Shown here piece by piece: positions 1 to 6,651 of a DNA stretch of 9,939 bases. The notes under the pieces were generated by a model. That model saw only the letters and a list, made by a program, of their open reading frames with translations, was not told the origin of the DNA and ran no database searches. This DNA comes from Phycisphaeraceae bacterium (GTDB taxonomy: Bacteria > Planctomycetota > Phycisphaerae > Phycisphaerales > UBA1924), in contig WUAJ01000072.1 of NCBI GenBank assembly GCA_009827215.1, forward strand, positions 1 through 9,939. Reading direction: 5' to 3'. A program made the position numbers and the translations under genes. Position 1 is the stretch's first letter; each line of letters starts with the position of its first letter.

Positions 1-36
1 CCATCTCGGACTCAGCGTGAATCGGTCGAAGCATCA
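1..36 (-). pseudogene. Possible continuation of the propeller frame past an in-frame TGA
   Basis: Reading the minus strand in the same frame past the TGA at 36-34 gives C-F-D-R-F-T-L-S-P-R-W up to the window edge with no further stop. Directly after NDGGTI this matches the usual look of a PQQ/WD-type blade (NDGG, aliphatic, x, A/C-x-D-R-x-T, then W). A single C-to-T change from CGA (Arg) to TGA would explain it. Only 11 codons are visible, so chance openness is not excluded. Confidence 0.35.
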
Positions 37-963
37 GATCGTCCCGCCGTCGTTGGTGATGAGTGAGTCATCCATCACGACAGGCATCGACCAAGGCTTG
101 GGTTGGACGACCGCGCCAGATGCTGGCGCTTCATCAATCCCGATCAACTCGTCACTCGTTGGAGGAGGCGTCAAGAACGAACGAGCGATCGGTTTGGGAA
201 CAAGTCCCAGCAATCGGTATTCATCCGCGTCAGGATCAATCGGCGACCAACGCAGCGAGGTGATCTCACGATCAGTTTCTTCAGGCTGCGCGAATGGCGT
301 GGTCTCGCGGACCTCTTCACCGGCGACTTCAGACCATAATCGGAGGAGTTCGCTCGAACGCGAACTCGGAGTAGCGCGATGGATCGTGCGCGACAGTTTC
401 ATCGCTCGTCGTGCATTCTCTGTGGCATCGGGATGATCGAGCAGTCGTTCAAGCTCACGCATCGAGCTCGCGAATCGTGCAGATTCGAGCAGCACCTGTG
501 CGTGATTCAGTGACGCGTCGCATCCAGGCGCTGTGAGCCAATACATCGAGCGAACGGATCTCCAGTCGCCGTCTTCATTGAGTCGTTGTGCTTTGGGGGT
601 GTTGATTCGTCGGTACGATTCGAGCAACTCCGCATCTGATGCGAGCACTGAGTGGATGCGATGACGCACAGGGATCGAGACGCCGAGGTCGTTGCCGTCA
701 TCAATCAAGCGGTCTCCCGAATCGATGATGAGTTGCGACAACGAACGCGCGGCTTCCGCATGACTCCCCTGCGCGCTCAGCGCCAGCGCTCGCTCGATGG
801 TCTCCAGTGCTACAGGAGCATCTGCGAGATAGACCGGATTTGTCGGCGCTGCTTGCGGGACCACTTGTGCGTATGACGGGGCCGCAGCGAGGAAGCACGC
901 GAGACCAAGCACGCTCGTCAATAGCATTTGAGCGGATTTTGGATTGTTCTTGGTCGCTTTCAA
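34..963 (-). CDS. Secreted protein like the N-terminal part of a planctomycete PQQ/beta-propeller protein; possibly truncated
   Basis: The frame is open upstream to a TTG at 993, but I prefer the TTG at 963 because GGAG (972-969) lies 5 nt before it and it gives a clean Sec signal: basic N-terminus, hydrophobic core at about residues 13-29, and S-Y-A before Q33. An ATG at 927 is a third option. The 309-residue product continues with a helical, TPR-like part (about 45-210, with pairs such as ALALSAQGSHAEAARSLSQL). It then has a D/E- and P-rich linker and ends with PVVMDDSLITNDGGTI, which resembles the first blade of a PQQ-type propeller. I know this arrangement, a short helical N-domain before a propeller, from planctomycete proteins; this family call is inference. 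The TGA at 36-34 falls where the propeller should begin and the frame stays open after it, so the gene may be broken by a nonsense change. No function can be assigned. Confidence 0.7.
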   Translation of the reverse strand: MKATKNNPKSAQMLLTSVLGLACFLAAAPSYAQVVPQAAPTNPVYLADAPVALETIERALALSAQGSHAEAARSLSQLIIDSGDRLIDDGNDLGVSIPVRHRIHSVLASDAELLESYRRINTPKAQRLNEDGDWRSVRSMYWLTAPGCDASLNHAQVLLESARFASSMRELERLLDHPDATENARRAMKLSRTIHRATPSSRSSELLRLWSEVAGEEVRETTPFAQPEETDREITSLRWSPIDPDADEYRLLGLVPKPIARSFLTPPPTSDELIGIDEAPASGAVVQPKPWSMPVVMDDSLITNDGGTI

Positions 964-1119
964 GTGCTCTCCATCAATGGTCTGAACGCACAACTTCCGA
1001 GAATATCGCGTATGGACCCTCTCTCAATGTACCACCTGATCGGGTAGCAGGTTTGACCCAATTGCGACAAGACCGAGAACTTTCACGCGTTGGGTTCTTT
1101 CATCTACTCAAGAATATTC

Positions 1120-1611
1120 ATGCGAATTGGGTCGATCTTCTCTTTTATGAACAAGCGTGCACCCATCGCGCCAACGGCTACCTCGGCTCTGATCGCTCCA
1201 TTTTCCAATCGATCGTCCAGGGTCATCGTGCTGATCGCACTCATCGCCGTGATGTCGATGGTGGATCTTTATCTCACCATCCTCTATGTCACTCACACGG
1301 GAATGAACGAGGTCAATCCATTAGCGCGAGCGATGATGGAATACCAATCCCCGGCAGTGCTGAGTCTCTGGAAGATCGCAACCGTGGTTCTAGGAGTCGG
1401 GATTCTCGCATTCATCCGCACCAAGCGTAGCGCCGAGATGGGCGCTTGGATCGGGTGCGTGATCCTGGGACTGCTCATGTCCCACTGGGTCTCCTACATC
1501 AACGAGCACGCTCGGATCTCGCAAGATCCGATGTACACCCAAGCGCTCGCGGGACCAAACTTCGTTCAGATGCAGCCAGGGATGGGTGGATCGAGCTTCG
1601 TCATTCCTTGA
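1120..1611 (+). CDS. DUF5658-like integral membrane protein
   Basis: Small membrane protein of 163 residues from the ATG at 1120. The frame extends back to a TTG at 1090, and an ATG at 1147 is also possible; none has a good Shine-Dalgarno, so the start is uncertain. There are three hydrophobic segments, at about residues 35-57, 79-98 and 108-127. The core VDLYLTILYVTHTGMNEVNP carries the pattern D-x-x-L-T near the end of the first membrane segment, then a short loop with a conserved-looking E-x-N-P, which is the hallmark I associate with DUF5658 proteins. The biochemical role of that family is unknown. The C-terminal 25 residues are polar, with M, Q and G. It is followed on the same strand, after 60 nt, by the lipoprotein gene at 1672, so the two could be co-transcribed. 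The upstream gene is divergent. Confidence 0.75.
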   Translation: MRIGSIFSFMNKRAPIAPTATSALIAPFSNRSSRVIVLIALIAVMSMVDLYLTILYVTHTGMNEVNPLARAMMEYQSPAVLSLWKIATVVLGVGILAFIRTKRSAEMGAWIGCVILGLLMSHWVSYINEHARISQDPMYTQALAGPNFVQMQPGMGGSSFVIP

Positions 1612-1671
1612 TCTGATTCTTGAGATCCATTGAGCGCGAGCAAATACAAAGCAGCGTGCATACGCTCGGAT

Positions 1672-2151
1672 ATGCGTACAGCCGCCCAATCCACGATATT
1701 GATCGTTTTCGCACTCGTGTCATCTGCGATGATCGGATGTTCTTCAGTCTCAGCACCTCGCTTTGAAACACTCGGCGTGCGCGAGGTCGAGCAAACCGAT
1801 ACTCGAGCCGTCTACGCATTCAAGGTCAAAGCAACCAACCCCAATAAAGAACCGATCCCGCTCAAAGAGATATCTTATAGCGTTTCGCTTGGTGAGGGCT
1901 TCACATTTTCAGGCGTGCGTAGCCCTGAAACCACGCTCCACACCTACGGCGAGCACATCTTTGAACTCCCAGCAGTCTTCGAGATCCCGCCTTCGAATCG
2001 AACTGGGTTGCTCGATTACAGACTCAACGGATCCGCGAAGTACCTCAAGCCCGGCAAACTCGCCGAGGTGATGTTCGAGTCCAAACTCAGTGTCCCCAAA
2101 GCGCCGTTCACGCTGCGTGGACAACTCAACTTCGACGAACCTTCCAACTGA
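1672..2151 (+). CDS. LEA14/WHy-domain-like lipoprotein
   Basis: The frame is open back to a TTG at 1630, but the ATG at 1672 gives a textbook lipoprotein signal: M-R start, hydrophobic stretch, and M-I-G-C with the lipid-bearing cysteine at residue 23. No strong Shine-Dalgarno is visible for either start. The mature part (about 136 residues) looks like an all-beta LEA type 2 / WHy domain: Y-x-F-K-V-K-A-T-N-P-N-K-x-P-I-P-L at about residues 45-62, then alternating strands and a late L-D-Y-x-L-N-G-S-A. In this family the N-P-N motif sits in the first strand-turn and the domain adopts an immunoglobulin-like fold; bacterial members are mostly lipoproteins of unknown function. It converges on the NIF3 gene with a 15-nt gap. 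Fold assignment is moderately sure, function unknown. Confidence 0.75.
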   Translation: MRTAAQSTILIVFALVSSAMIGCSSVSAPRFETLGVREVEQTDTRAVYAFKVKATNPNKEPIPLKEISYSVSLGEGFTFSGVRSPETTLHTYGEHIFELPAVFEIPPSNRTGLLDYRLNGSAKYLKPGKLAEVMFESKLSVPKAPFTLRGQLNFDEPSN

Positions 2152-2169
2152 TCCTGAATCGTCGGATCA
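2149..2169. terminator. Weak inverted repeat between converging genes
   Basis: TGATCC (2149-2154) and GGATCA (2164-2169) are perfect inverted arms of 6 bp around a 9-nt loop. The left arm contains the stop codon of the lipoprotein gene and the right arm the stop of the NIF3 gene. No T-tract follows on either strand, so factor-independent termination is doubtful. It may be chance, because GATC is very common here. Confidence 0.2.
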
Positions 2170-3318
2170 ACCCACAACCAAACAATCACGATCGTTCTGA
2201 CTGATGATGGTTTCGATCTTCGGGCAGTGCTCCTGAAGCTGTGCTTCCAGTCTTGGGAGGTATCCGCGTTCAGTATTCGTGTGTCCCGCGAGCAGGATCG
2301 AGACTCCGGCTTGCCGTGCTGCCATGACCTCGTGGTGGGTCATCTCGCCGGTGATAAACACATCGCACCCCTCGCGGCGCGCCAGATCCAATAGTGAAGC
2401 GCCCGATCCAGGAACCACGCCGACTGTGCGGAAGGGACGATCATCCCCAGCGAGCGCGTAGCGCATGCGTGAGCGACCCAAGTGCCCCTTGAGACGATCA
2501 ATCAGATCTCCCATAGATGCCGGCTGATCGAGCGTCAATCGCCGTCCCGACCCCACGCGCCGGAGCGGTTCAGGAACGAGCTCCACAATGTCGTACGCCG
2601 GCTCTTCGTACGGATGCAGGTGCTTGAGTGTTTCAATCACGAGCGGGAGCGCGCGCCGAGCGCACACCATCTCTAGACGATCCTCATCGACGCGTGAGAG
2701 TGAACCCTTAGTCCCGATCGTTGGATTGGAGTCCTCGCCTGGGATGAATGTGCCTTGTCCCGGCGTGGTGAACGAACAGAGCTTGTAGTTTCCTAATCCA
2801 CCAGCGCCGGCTGTTCCAAGCGCGCTGCGGACATGATCAACCTGTGCCTTGGGGACAAAGGTGATGACTTTGACTTCTCGGCTCGGATCCCCCCCACTCG
2901 CTGGAGACAGCGCCCGGCAGTCACCCGCGATGACTCCCTCGACAGCTTCGCCTCGTGGAGAGCCCAAACCTTCGCAGAGCCAATCCGTGATCCCGCCGGG
3001 AGTCGCGTCCAGCGCCGTGTGCGGCGAGTAGATCGCGATCCCCGCTTCCGCGGCCCCTCGGATAATCCGCTGCGTGTGATTCTCATCCGTGAGACGCTCA
3101 AGCGGATTCCAGATCGGAGGGTGGTACGCGACAATCGCGCCAGCTTTTTTACTCAGCGCCTCTTCGAGGACATTCTCAGTCAGGTCAATGGTCAGGAGCA
3201 CCGGACCGCCGATCGCTCGATCCGCGACGCCGAGGTGCAATCCAACCTTGTCCCACGACTCGGCGTATTTCAGCGGCGCAATCCGCTCCATCGCATCCAT
3301 CAGATCTTGAACAATCAT
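2167..3318 (-). CDS. NIF3-family dinuclear metal-centre protein with PII-like insert (YqfO type)
   Basis: The frame is open back to 3486, but the ATG at 3318 has GGGAGG (3330-3325) six nt upstream and begins exactly where NIF3 proteins begin (MIVQDLMDAMERIAPLKYAE), so the 383-residue form is chosen. Motifs in order: A-Y-H-P-P-I-W at 64-70 (metal ligand His66), S-P-H-T-A-L-D at 98-104 (ligand Asp104), and, in the second half, F-I-T-G-E-M-T-H-H at 321-329 and G-H-T-N-T-E at 345-350 (ligands His346 and Glu350). Residues of about 148-248, between the halves, form the PII/CutA-like insert known from B. subtilis YqfO, including H-P-Y-E-E-P. The family forms a toroidal hexamer with paired metal sites; it is often labelled GTP cyclohydrolase 1 type 2, but its physiological substrate is unsettled. 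It is divergent from ispE and convergent with the lipoprotein gene. Confidence 0.93.
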   Translation of the reverse strand: MIVQDLMDAMERIAPLKYAESWDKVGLHLGVADRAIGGPVLLTIDLTENVLEEALSKKAGAIVAYHPPIWNPLERLTDENHTQRIIRGAAEAGIAIYSPHTALDATPGGITDWLCEGLGSPRGEAVEGVIAGDCRALSPASGGDPSREVKVITFVPKAQVDHVRSALGTAGAGGLGNYKLCSFTTPGQGTFIPGEDSNPTIGTKGSLSRVDEDRLEMVCARRALPLVIETLKHLHPYEEPAYDIVELVPEPLRRVGSGRRLTLDQPASMGDLIDRLKGHLGRSRMRYALAGDDRPFRTVGVVPGSGASLLDLARREGCDVFITGEMTHHEVMAARQAGVSILLAGHTNTERGYLPRLEAQLQEHCPKIETIISQNDRDCLVVG

Positions 3319-3381
3319 CACGAACCTCCCAACAAATCGTAGCGCATCGAAGATTGTCGATGAGTGTACTACGCTTGGATG

Positions 3382-4263
3382 ATGTCCGATGTTCTCACGA
3401 TCCAGACGCACGCGAAGATCAACCTGATCCTCAGGGTTTCGCCGCCCACTTCTGAAGGCATGCACCCGATCGGCTCGTGGATGCACTCGATCGATCTTTC
3501 GGACATAATCAGCATCGAACGGATCGAGGATTCCGCATCAGAGTTTGATATCCGCTGGTCCGATGGGGAATCGGTCCAATGGGAGATCGAATCGGATCTG
3601 GTCTACAGAGCACACACAATCTTTGAGCAGCACTCTGGTGAGAGCTTTCCAGTCCGAGTGCGTGTCCAGAAACACATCCCGGCTGGAGGTGGATTGGGTG
3701 GGGGATCGTCCAACGCTGCGGGAGTTCTCATGGCGCTCAATGAACTGAGCGGCTCAAGATTCTCAGAACAACAACTCCAGGAGATGGCGCACGAGATTGG
3801 TTCTGACATCCCCTACTTCATCGATCTGGAATCGTTCAACACGCGCAAGCCGGCACGGCCAGCAATCGTGTCAGGGATCGGAGATCACATCGAGCGGACT
3901 CAGCGAGTAGATTCCGACATCACGCTGCTGATCCCCAACTTCGGATGTCCAACAGGATTGGTGTATCGAGCCTTTGATGATCGATCCGATCACGCGCCGC
4001 TTGATCTTTCAGAGATATATCAAGCCGCGACTTCTGGGAATCTTGAAGCGAGTTCCATCATCAATGACCTTCAAGAGCCGGCTACCAATGTTGTGCCGGA
4101 ACTCAAAGTGATCATTCAGCGATTGCAATCGATCGATGTGCATCCGCATCTCTCCGGATCGGGATCAACTTTGTTTGTGATCGGAGCGATGGATGCGATC
4201 ACTCGATCGCGCATCAGTGAGCGCATCCCTGAACTCCGGATCATCGAAACGCGATTGGTGTAA
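3382..4263 (+). CDS. ispE: 4-diphosphocytidyl-2-C-methyl-D-erythritol kinase
   Basis: Cytoplasmic GHMP-family kinase of the MEP isoprenoid pathway. It phosphorylates the 2-OH of CDP-methylerythritol with ATP. The frame is open from a GTG at 3364; tandem ATGs at 3379 and 3382 are better starts, and the second gives 293 residues, the usual IspE length. No clear Shine-Dalgarno is seen. Motifs: A-K-I-N-L at 11-15 (catalytic-type Lys12), G-M-H-P-I in the substrate loop at 26-30, the ATP-binding loop P-A-G-G-G-L-G-G-G-S-S-N-A-A at 100-113, G-S-D-I-P-Y-F with the catalytic-type Asp142, and the C-terminal GHMP motif S-G-S-G-S-T-L-F at 258-265. All key residues are present, so it should be active. Its stop at 4261-4263 abuts the A-run of the terminator that serves the converging FlgM gene. 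Confidence 0.95.
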   Translation: MSDVLTIQTHAKINLILRVSPPTSEGMHPIGSWMHSIDLSDIISIERIEDSASEFDIRWSDGESVQWEIESDLVYRAHTIFEQHSGESFPVRVRVQKHIPAGGGLGGGSSNAAGVLMALNELSGSRFSEQQLQEMAHEIGSDIPYFIDLESFNTRKPARPAIVSGIGDHIERTQRVDSDITLLIPNFGCPTGLVYRAFDDRSDHAPLDLSEIYQAATSGNLEASSIINDLQEPATNVVPELKVIIQRLQSIDVHPHLSGSGSTLFVIGAMDAITRSRISERIPELRIIETRLV

Positions 4264-4291
4264 AAAAGACACGGGCCATCGGACCCGTGCC
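4262..4291 (-). terminator. Intrinsic terminator of the FlgM-like gene
   Basis: On the minus strand a G/C-rich hairpin (CACGGG at 4289-4284 pairing with CCCGTG at 4275-4270, with inner CC/GG pairs and a short loop) is followed directly by a T-rich run (complement of the A-run at 4262-4267). This is a standard factor-independent terminator 25 nt downstream of the FlgM stop. For ispE on the plus strand the same hairpin is followed only by CCTTTG, so it would be weaker in that direction. Confidence 0.8.
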
Positions 4292-4316
4292 TTTGAAGTG
4301 GTTGTTGAGATGTTGA

Positions 4317-4619
4317 TTAGAGTTCGAACTCGAGGTCTTCTTTGATGCCTTCGAGTGCGGCTTCGAGCTTCTCTGGAGTGTCGTAGGTGCCCGCGTCGAT
4401 TTCTTGGCGCACGCGATTGATCAACTCCGTCCGCTCTGCCGGGCCGGTTTTGAGTTCCGAGAGGTATCTCGCGACGCTGGAAAACTCGACCTGATCCTGG
4501 GATCGGGACGGCGCACTCCGCGTATCGTGAGTAGCCGCGTCAGATCGCGCGATCTGCTCGGAACGGACGCGCCCAATACGCTGGGATCGTCCGGTGTTGA
4601 TCGGGGAAATATCACTCAT
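4317..4619 (-). CDS. flgM: FlgM-like anti-sigma-28 factor
   Basis: Small protein of 100 residues from the ATG at 4619, which has GGAGG (4632-4628) 8 nt upstream. An upstream GTG at 4673 would add 18 residues and lacks support. The N-terminal half (I-N-T-G-R-S-Q-R-I, then S/R-rich) is low in hydrophobic residues and probably disordered, as in FlgM. The C-terminal half has the FlgM pattern: D-Q-V-E-F-S-S-V-A-R-Y-L-S-E-L, then R-x-E-L-I-N-R-V-R-Q-E-I-D-A-G-T-Y, then a final acidic helix. FlgM binds sigma-28 (FliA) in the cytoplasm and is exported through the completed hook-basal body, which releases late flagellar transcription. Planctomycete homologues share the E-I-x-A-G-T-Y-x-T-P-E-K-L block, as I recall it. 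It stands alone here between ispE and a lipoprotein gene. I found no convincing sigma-28 promoter in front of it. Confidence 0.8.
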   Translation of the reverse strand: MSDISPINTGRSQRIGRVRSEQIARSDAATHDTRSAPSRSQDQVEFSSVARYLSELKTGPAERTELINRVRQEIDAGTYDTPEKLEAALEGIKEDLEFEL

Positions 4620-4816
4620 GAGGATTGCCTCCGTTACTGCCTGCCTGCTTGTGTCCTTCACAGTGCCCACCACTTGGACACCACTACATGTTGTTGTTCG
4701 AGGGTGTGTTCCACCAACCCTCTGTCCCTGTATCGACGACCACTTGAGTAGAAGAACACAAAAGGGTAAAAATCGTGAATTCGATCGAATCTCCTATCAG
4801 ACAACAGCTTACAGAG

Positions 4817-4822
4817 TATAAC
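4817..4822 (+). promoter_or_regulatory. Possible -10 element of the SPOR-like lipoprotein gene
   Basis: TATAAC (5/6 to TATAAT) lies 6 nt before the ATG at 4829, so transcription would begin at or next to the start codon, giving a leaderless mRNA. The position 17 nt upstream holds only a poor -35 (CTATCA). The 209-nt divergent gap 4620-4828 holds no other gene that I can support. Confidence 0.25.
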
Positions 4823-4828
4823 ACAACA

Positions 4829-5791
4829 ATGGACCGACGAAAAATATTCCAGCACCGTAACAACGATTCACAAATCGCCCGTCACAAGCGGGTTTTCTGT
4901 TTGTTCGGTAGTCGCGCACTCTTTGCTCATCATCCAAATTGGTCACTCGCAACGCTGTCATTTTTCATGTGTTCGCTGTTCGCGCTCTCCGGATGCGGCA
5001 TGTGGAAGTCCAACAAGAGCGACGATCGCACAATCGACAAAGAAGAAGCACAAGCCGTGTTCAGCGAAGACGGCGCGCTCATTATCCCCGAAACGGGGGA
5101 TGAAGAAACCCAATGGTCCATCATCCTCGTCACACTCCCGAACCCTCAACTCGCGCCAGACATCCTTCAGACGGTTCAATCTCGGCACGGCTTGATCAGC
5201 GCGTATTCGACCACTCGACAGGGGAAACCGGTCATCGCGTACGGGCGATACGCCGGCCCAGACGATCGCCGAGCACTTGTGGATCTTGATCGTGTGCGCG
5301 ATATCGAGTACGACGGCTCAAGACCCTTCGCCGCGGCGTACCTCGCGCCACCTCCTGCCGATGCGCTCGGAGGATCGAATCGCGAGTACGATCTCCGCAC
5401 AGTCAAAGAACGATTTGGGCCGCTGGCGTTGTACACGCTCCAGATAGGTGTCTACGGTAGCAACGGGAATGAGACTCCAAGCGCTAGTGAAATCAAGGAG
5501 ATACGACAGGCGGCAGAACGAGCGGTCTTGGATTTGCGAAGCGAGGGAGAGCGATCGTTCTACTATCACGCGCCGCTCAGGAGTATTGTCACGATCGGCG
5601 TGTTTGGTGAGGATGACTTCGATGGATCAACCACGCCCGCGATCGAGTCGATGCGACTGCGCGAGCTCCGCAAACGATTCCCGCATAACTTGCTCAATGG
5701 ACAAGGGATACGCGAGACCATCACCTCATCAACAGGACAGCGCGTCACGCGTCTGCAGCCTTCAAGTTTGGTTGGGATTCCTGAGAAGTAA
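4829..5791 (+). CDS. Lipoprotein with two SPOR-like units, function unknown
   Basis: 320 residues from the ATG at 4829. A GTG at 4775 with AAGGG 8 nt upstream would add 18 residues, and a TTG at 4901 would shorten the long basic leader. The lipoprotein signal is clear: hydrophobic S-L-A-T-L-S-F-F-M-C-S-L-F-A, then L-S-G-C with Cys56, preceded by an unusually long N-region of about 38 residues. After a D/E-rich linker come two similar units. The first is Q-W-S-I-I-L-V-T-L to V-R-D-I (about 95-157, with V-I-A-Y-G-R-Y). The second is L-Y-T-L-Q-I-G-V-Y to I-V-T-I-G-V-F (about 201-261). Each runs strand, helix with A/R-rich face, strand ending G-x-[YF], which is how SPOR (peptidoglycan-binding) repeats look. 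The two are joined by a proline-rich linker and followed by a basic tail. Envelope location is well supported; the SPOR call is tentative. Confidence 0.7.
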   Translation: MDRRKIFQHRNNDSQIARHKRVFCLFGSRALFAHHPNWSLATLSFFMCSLFALSGCGMWKSNKSDDRTIDKEEAQAVFSEDGALIIPETGDEETQWSIILVTLPNPQLAPDILQTVQSRHGLISAYSTTRQGKPVIAYGRYAGPDDRRALVDLDRVRDIEYDGSRPFAAAYLAPPPADALGGSNREYDLRTVKERFGPLALYTLQIGVYGSNGNETPSASEIKEIRQAAERAVLDLRSEGERSFYYHAPLRSIVTIGVFGEDDFDGSTTPAIESMRLRELRKRFPHNLLNGQGIRETITSSTGQRVTRLQPSSLVGIPEK

Positions 5792-5810
5792 ACTGATCAA
5801 GCCGACTGGA

Positions 5811-6434
5811 TCATCCGCTCGGATTGTTGATGCCTTGGATCCAGACAGGCTCGATGTGCACGGCTTCCCAGTCGTTAGATTCTGTGCTGGCGCGCTCCCA
5901 GTGGATCATCCACCAACTCGATCCGATCGGCGCTTGTGAGCTTTGAGCGCGGATCTTGACCATTGTGCGCCCTACGCGCGGTCCAGGCAGATCGACGCGG
6001 ATCTCTGGGATCGAGTAGCTCTCAACAACACGAGGCACACGCGAAGACGCGACCTCGACGACCTGGTCTCGCCCGCTCGGACTCGCAAATCGTGTCTCGA
6101 CCACCACATCCTCGCTCAAGAGCGGCTTCATCGTGAATCCATCCCCAGTCGCGACGGCATCAACCAACGACTCTGCTTTGAGCGAAAGCACTTCGCGATC
6201 AGTCGTGACGAGTGTGCTTGTCAGGAACAGCACTCCGCTGAGCACGATCGCGACAGCGAACGCGATCAAGCCGGTCTTTGCTTGTCCTCGCGTGTTCATT
6301 CCTAGAAGCACGAGCAATCCAAGGACTACCAGTCCGACGATCGCGAGGAGTGAATCCTCAAACATCGCGTGCATCAACGGATCGGGCGGCTCGATCATCG
6401 GCAGATTGGTGGGTTCAAAGAGCGGCGATTGCAT
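5811..6434 (-). CDS. Two-TM membrane protein with NTF2-like extracytoplasmic domain
   Basis: The frame is open to 6572, but the ATG at 6434 has AGGGG (6445-6441) six nt upstream, giving 207 residues. Two hydrophobic segments (about 28-46, strongly L/V/G-rich, and 54-74) form a hairpin, with the short basic loop N-T-R-G-Q-A-K between them on the cytoplasmic side. The rest (about 80-207) should be outside: L-K-A-E-S-L-V-D-A-V-A-T-G-D then L-L-S-E-D-V-V-V-E-T-R, a mid part rich in V, R and P, and a late S-S-W-W-M-I-H-W-E-R then W-E-A-V-H-I-E-P-V-W-I. Helices first, then curved strands with a W-containing hairpin and a final W-x-x-x-x-I-x-P-x-W, suggest an NTF2/SnoaL-like fold. No catalytic residues can be named. 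It converges on the SPOR-like lipoprotein gene with a 19-nt gap. Confidence 0.7.
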   Translation of the reverse strand: MQSPLFEPTNLPMIEPPDPLMHAMFEDSLLAIVGLVVLGLLVLLGMNTRGQAKTGLIAFAVAIVLSGVLFLTSTLVTTDREVLSLKAESLVDAVATGDGFTMKPLLSEDVVVETRFASPSGRDQVVEVASSRVPRVVESYSIPEIRVDLPGPRVGRTMVKIRAQSSQAPIGSSWWMIHWERASTESNDWEAVHIEPVWIQGINNPSG

Positions 6435-6546
6435 TGGTGTCCCCTGAGTAGATCGTGCTGGTCGTCTCGTTCTACCAACATGTACGCGTTCCGACGCAGC
6501 TTGGATCAGATTCTCTCGCTTCGGAGGCATGAGCAGATGATTTGTC

Positions 6547-6573
6547 CCAAACTCTGGGGAGTTTGGTGCCAAA
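6547..6573 (+). other. Two mutually exclusive hairpins in the leader or promoter of the Maf fusion
   Basis: CCAAACTC (6547-6554) and GAGTTTGG (6559-6566) form a perfect 8-bp stem with a TGGG loop. The same TTTGG (6562-6566) can instead pair with CCAAA (6569-6573) two nt further on. A third small hairpin, ATGGC-CTA-GCCAT, follows at 6588-6600. No T-run follows, so this is not an intrinsic terminator; it may be an operator or part of a folded leader. Confidence 0.45.
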
Positions 6574-6583
6574 GTCCCGATAA
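6557..6583 (+). promoter_or_regulatory. Candidate sigma-28 (FliA) promoter of the Maf fusion
   Basis: Compared with the enteric consensus TAAAGTTT-N11-GCCGATAA, the sequence reads GGGAGTTT (6557-6564), 11 nt, CCCGATAA (6576-6583): 5/8 and 7/8 matches at exact spacing. Transcription would begin near 6590, about 60 nt before the ATG. The weakness is the TAAA core, where only the last A is kept. A flagellar role for the gene downstream and a FlgM gene nearby raise the plausibility. Confidence 0.4.
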
Positions 6584-6651
6584 CACAATGGCCTAGCCAT
6601 CATGTGTGGTGGATCGTTGAGCACAGAGTTTGAGAGACGGATCGGAGTCCG

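Noticed and set aside
17..436. Open frame of 139 codons on the plus strand
   Set aside because: It is antisense to the C-terminal half of the secreted protein; S/R-rich with no motif.
1053..1058. TTGACC as a -35 for the DUF5658-like gene
   Set aside because: No acceptable -10 is found 16-18 nt downstream, so a promoter cannot be supported.
807..1430. Open frame of 207 codons on the plus strand
   Set aside because: It overlaps the signal peptide region of the minus-strand secreted protein and the DUF5658-like gene, both of which have better sequence evidence.
4637..4651. Short CTGC/CCTG tandem-like run
   Set aside because: Only about three imperfect units in a gap; no sign of a functional or expandable repeat.
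4730..4737. GTCGATAC on the minus strand as a sigma-28 -10 for flgM
   Set aside because: The -10 matches 6/8, but the sequence 11 nt upstream matches TAAAGTTT at only 2 of 8 positions.
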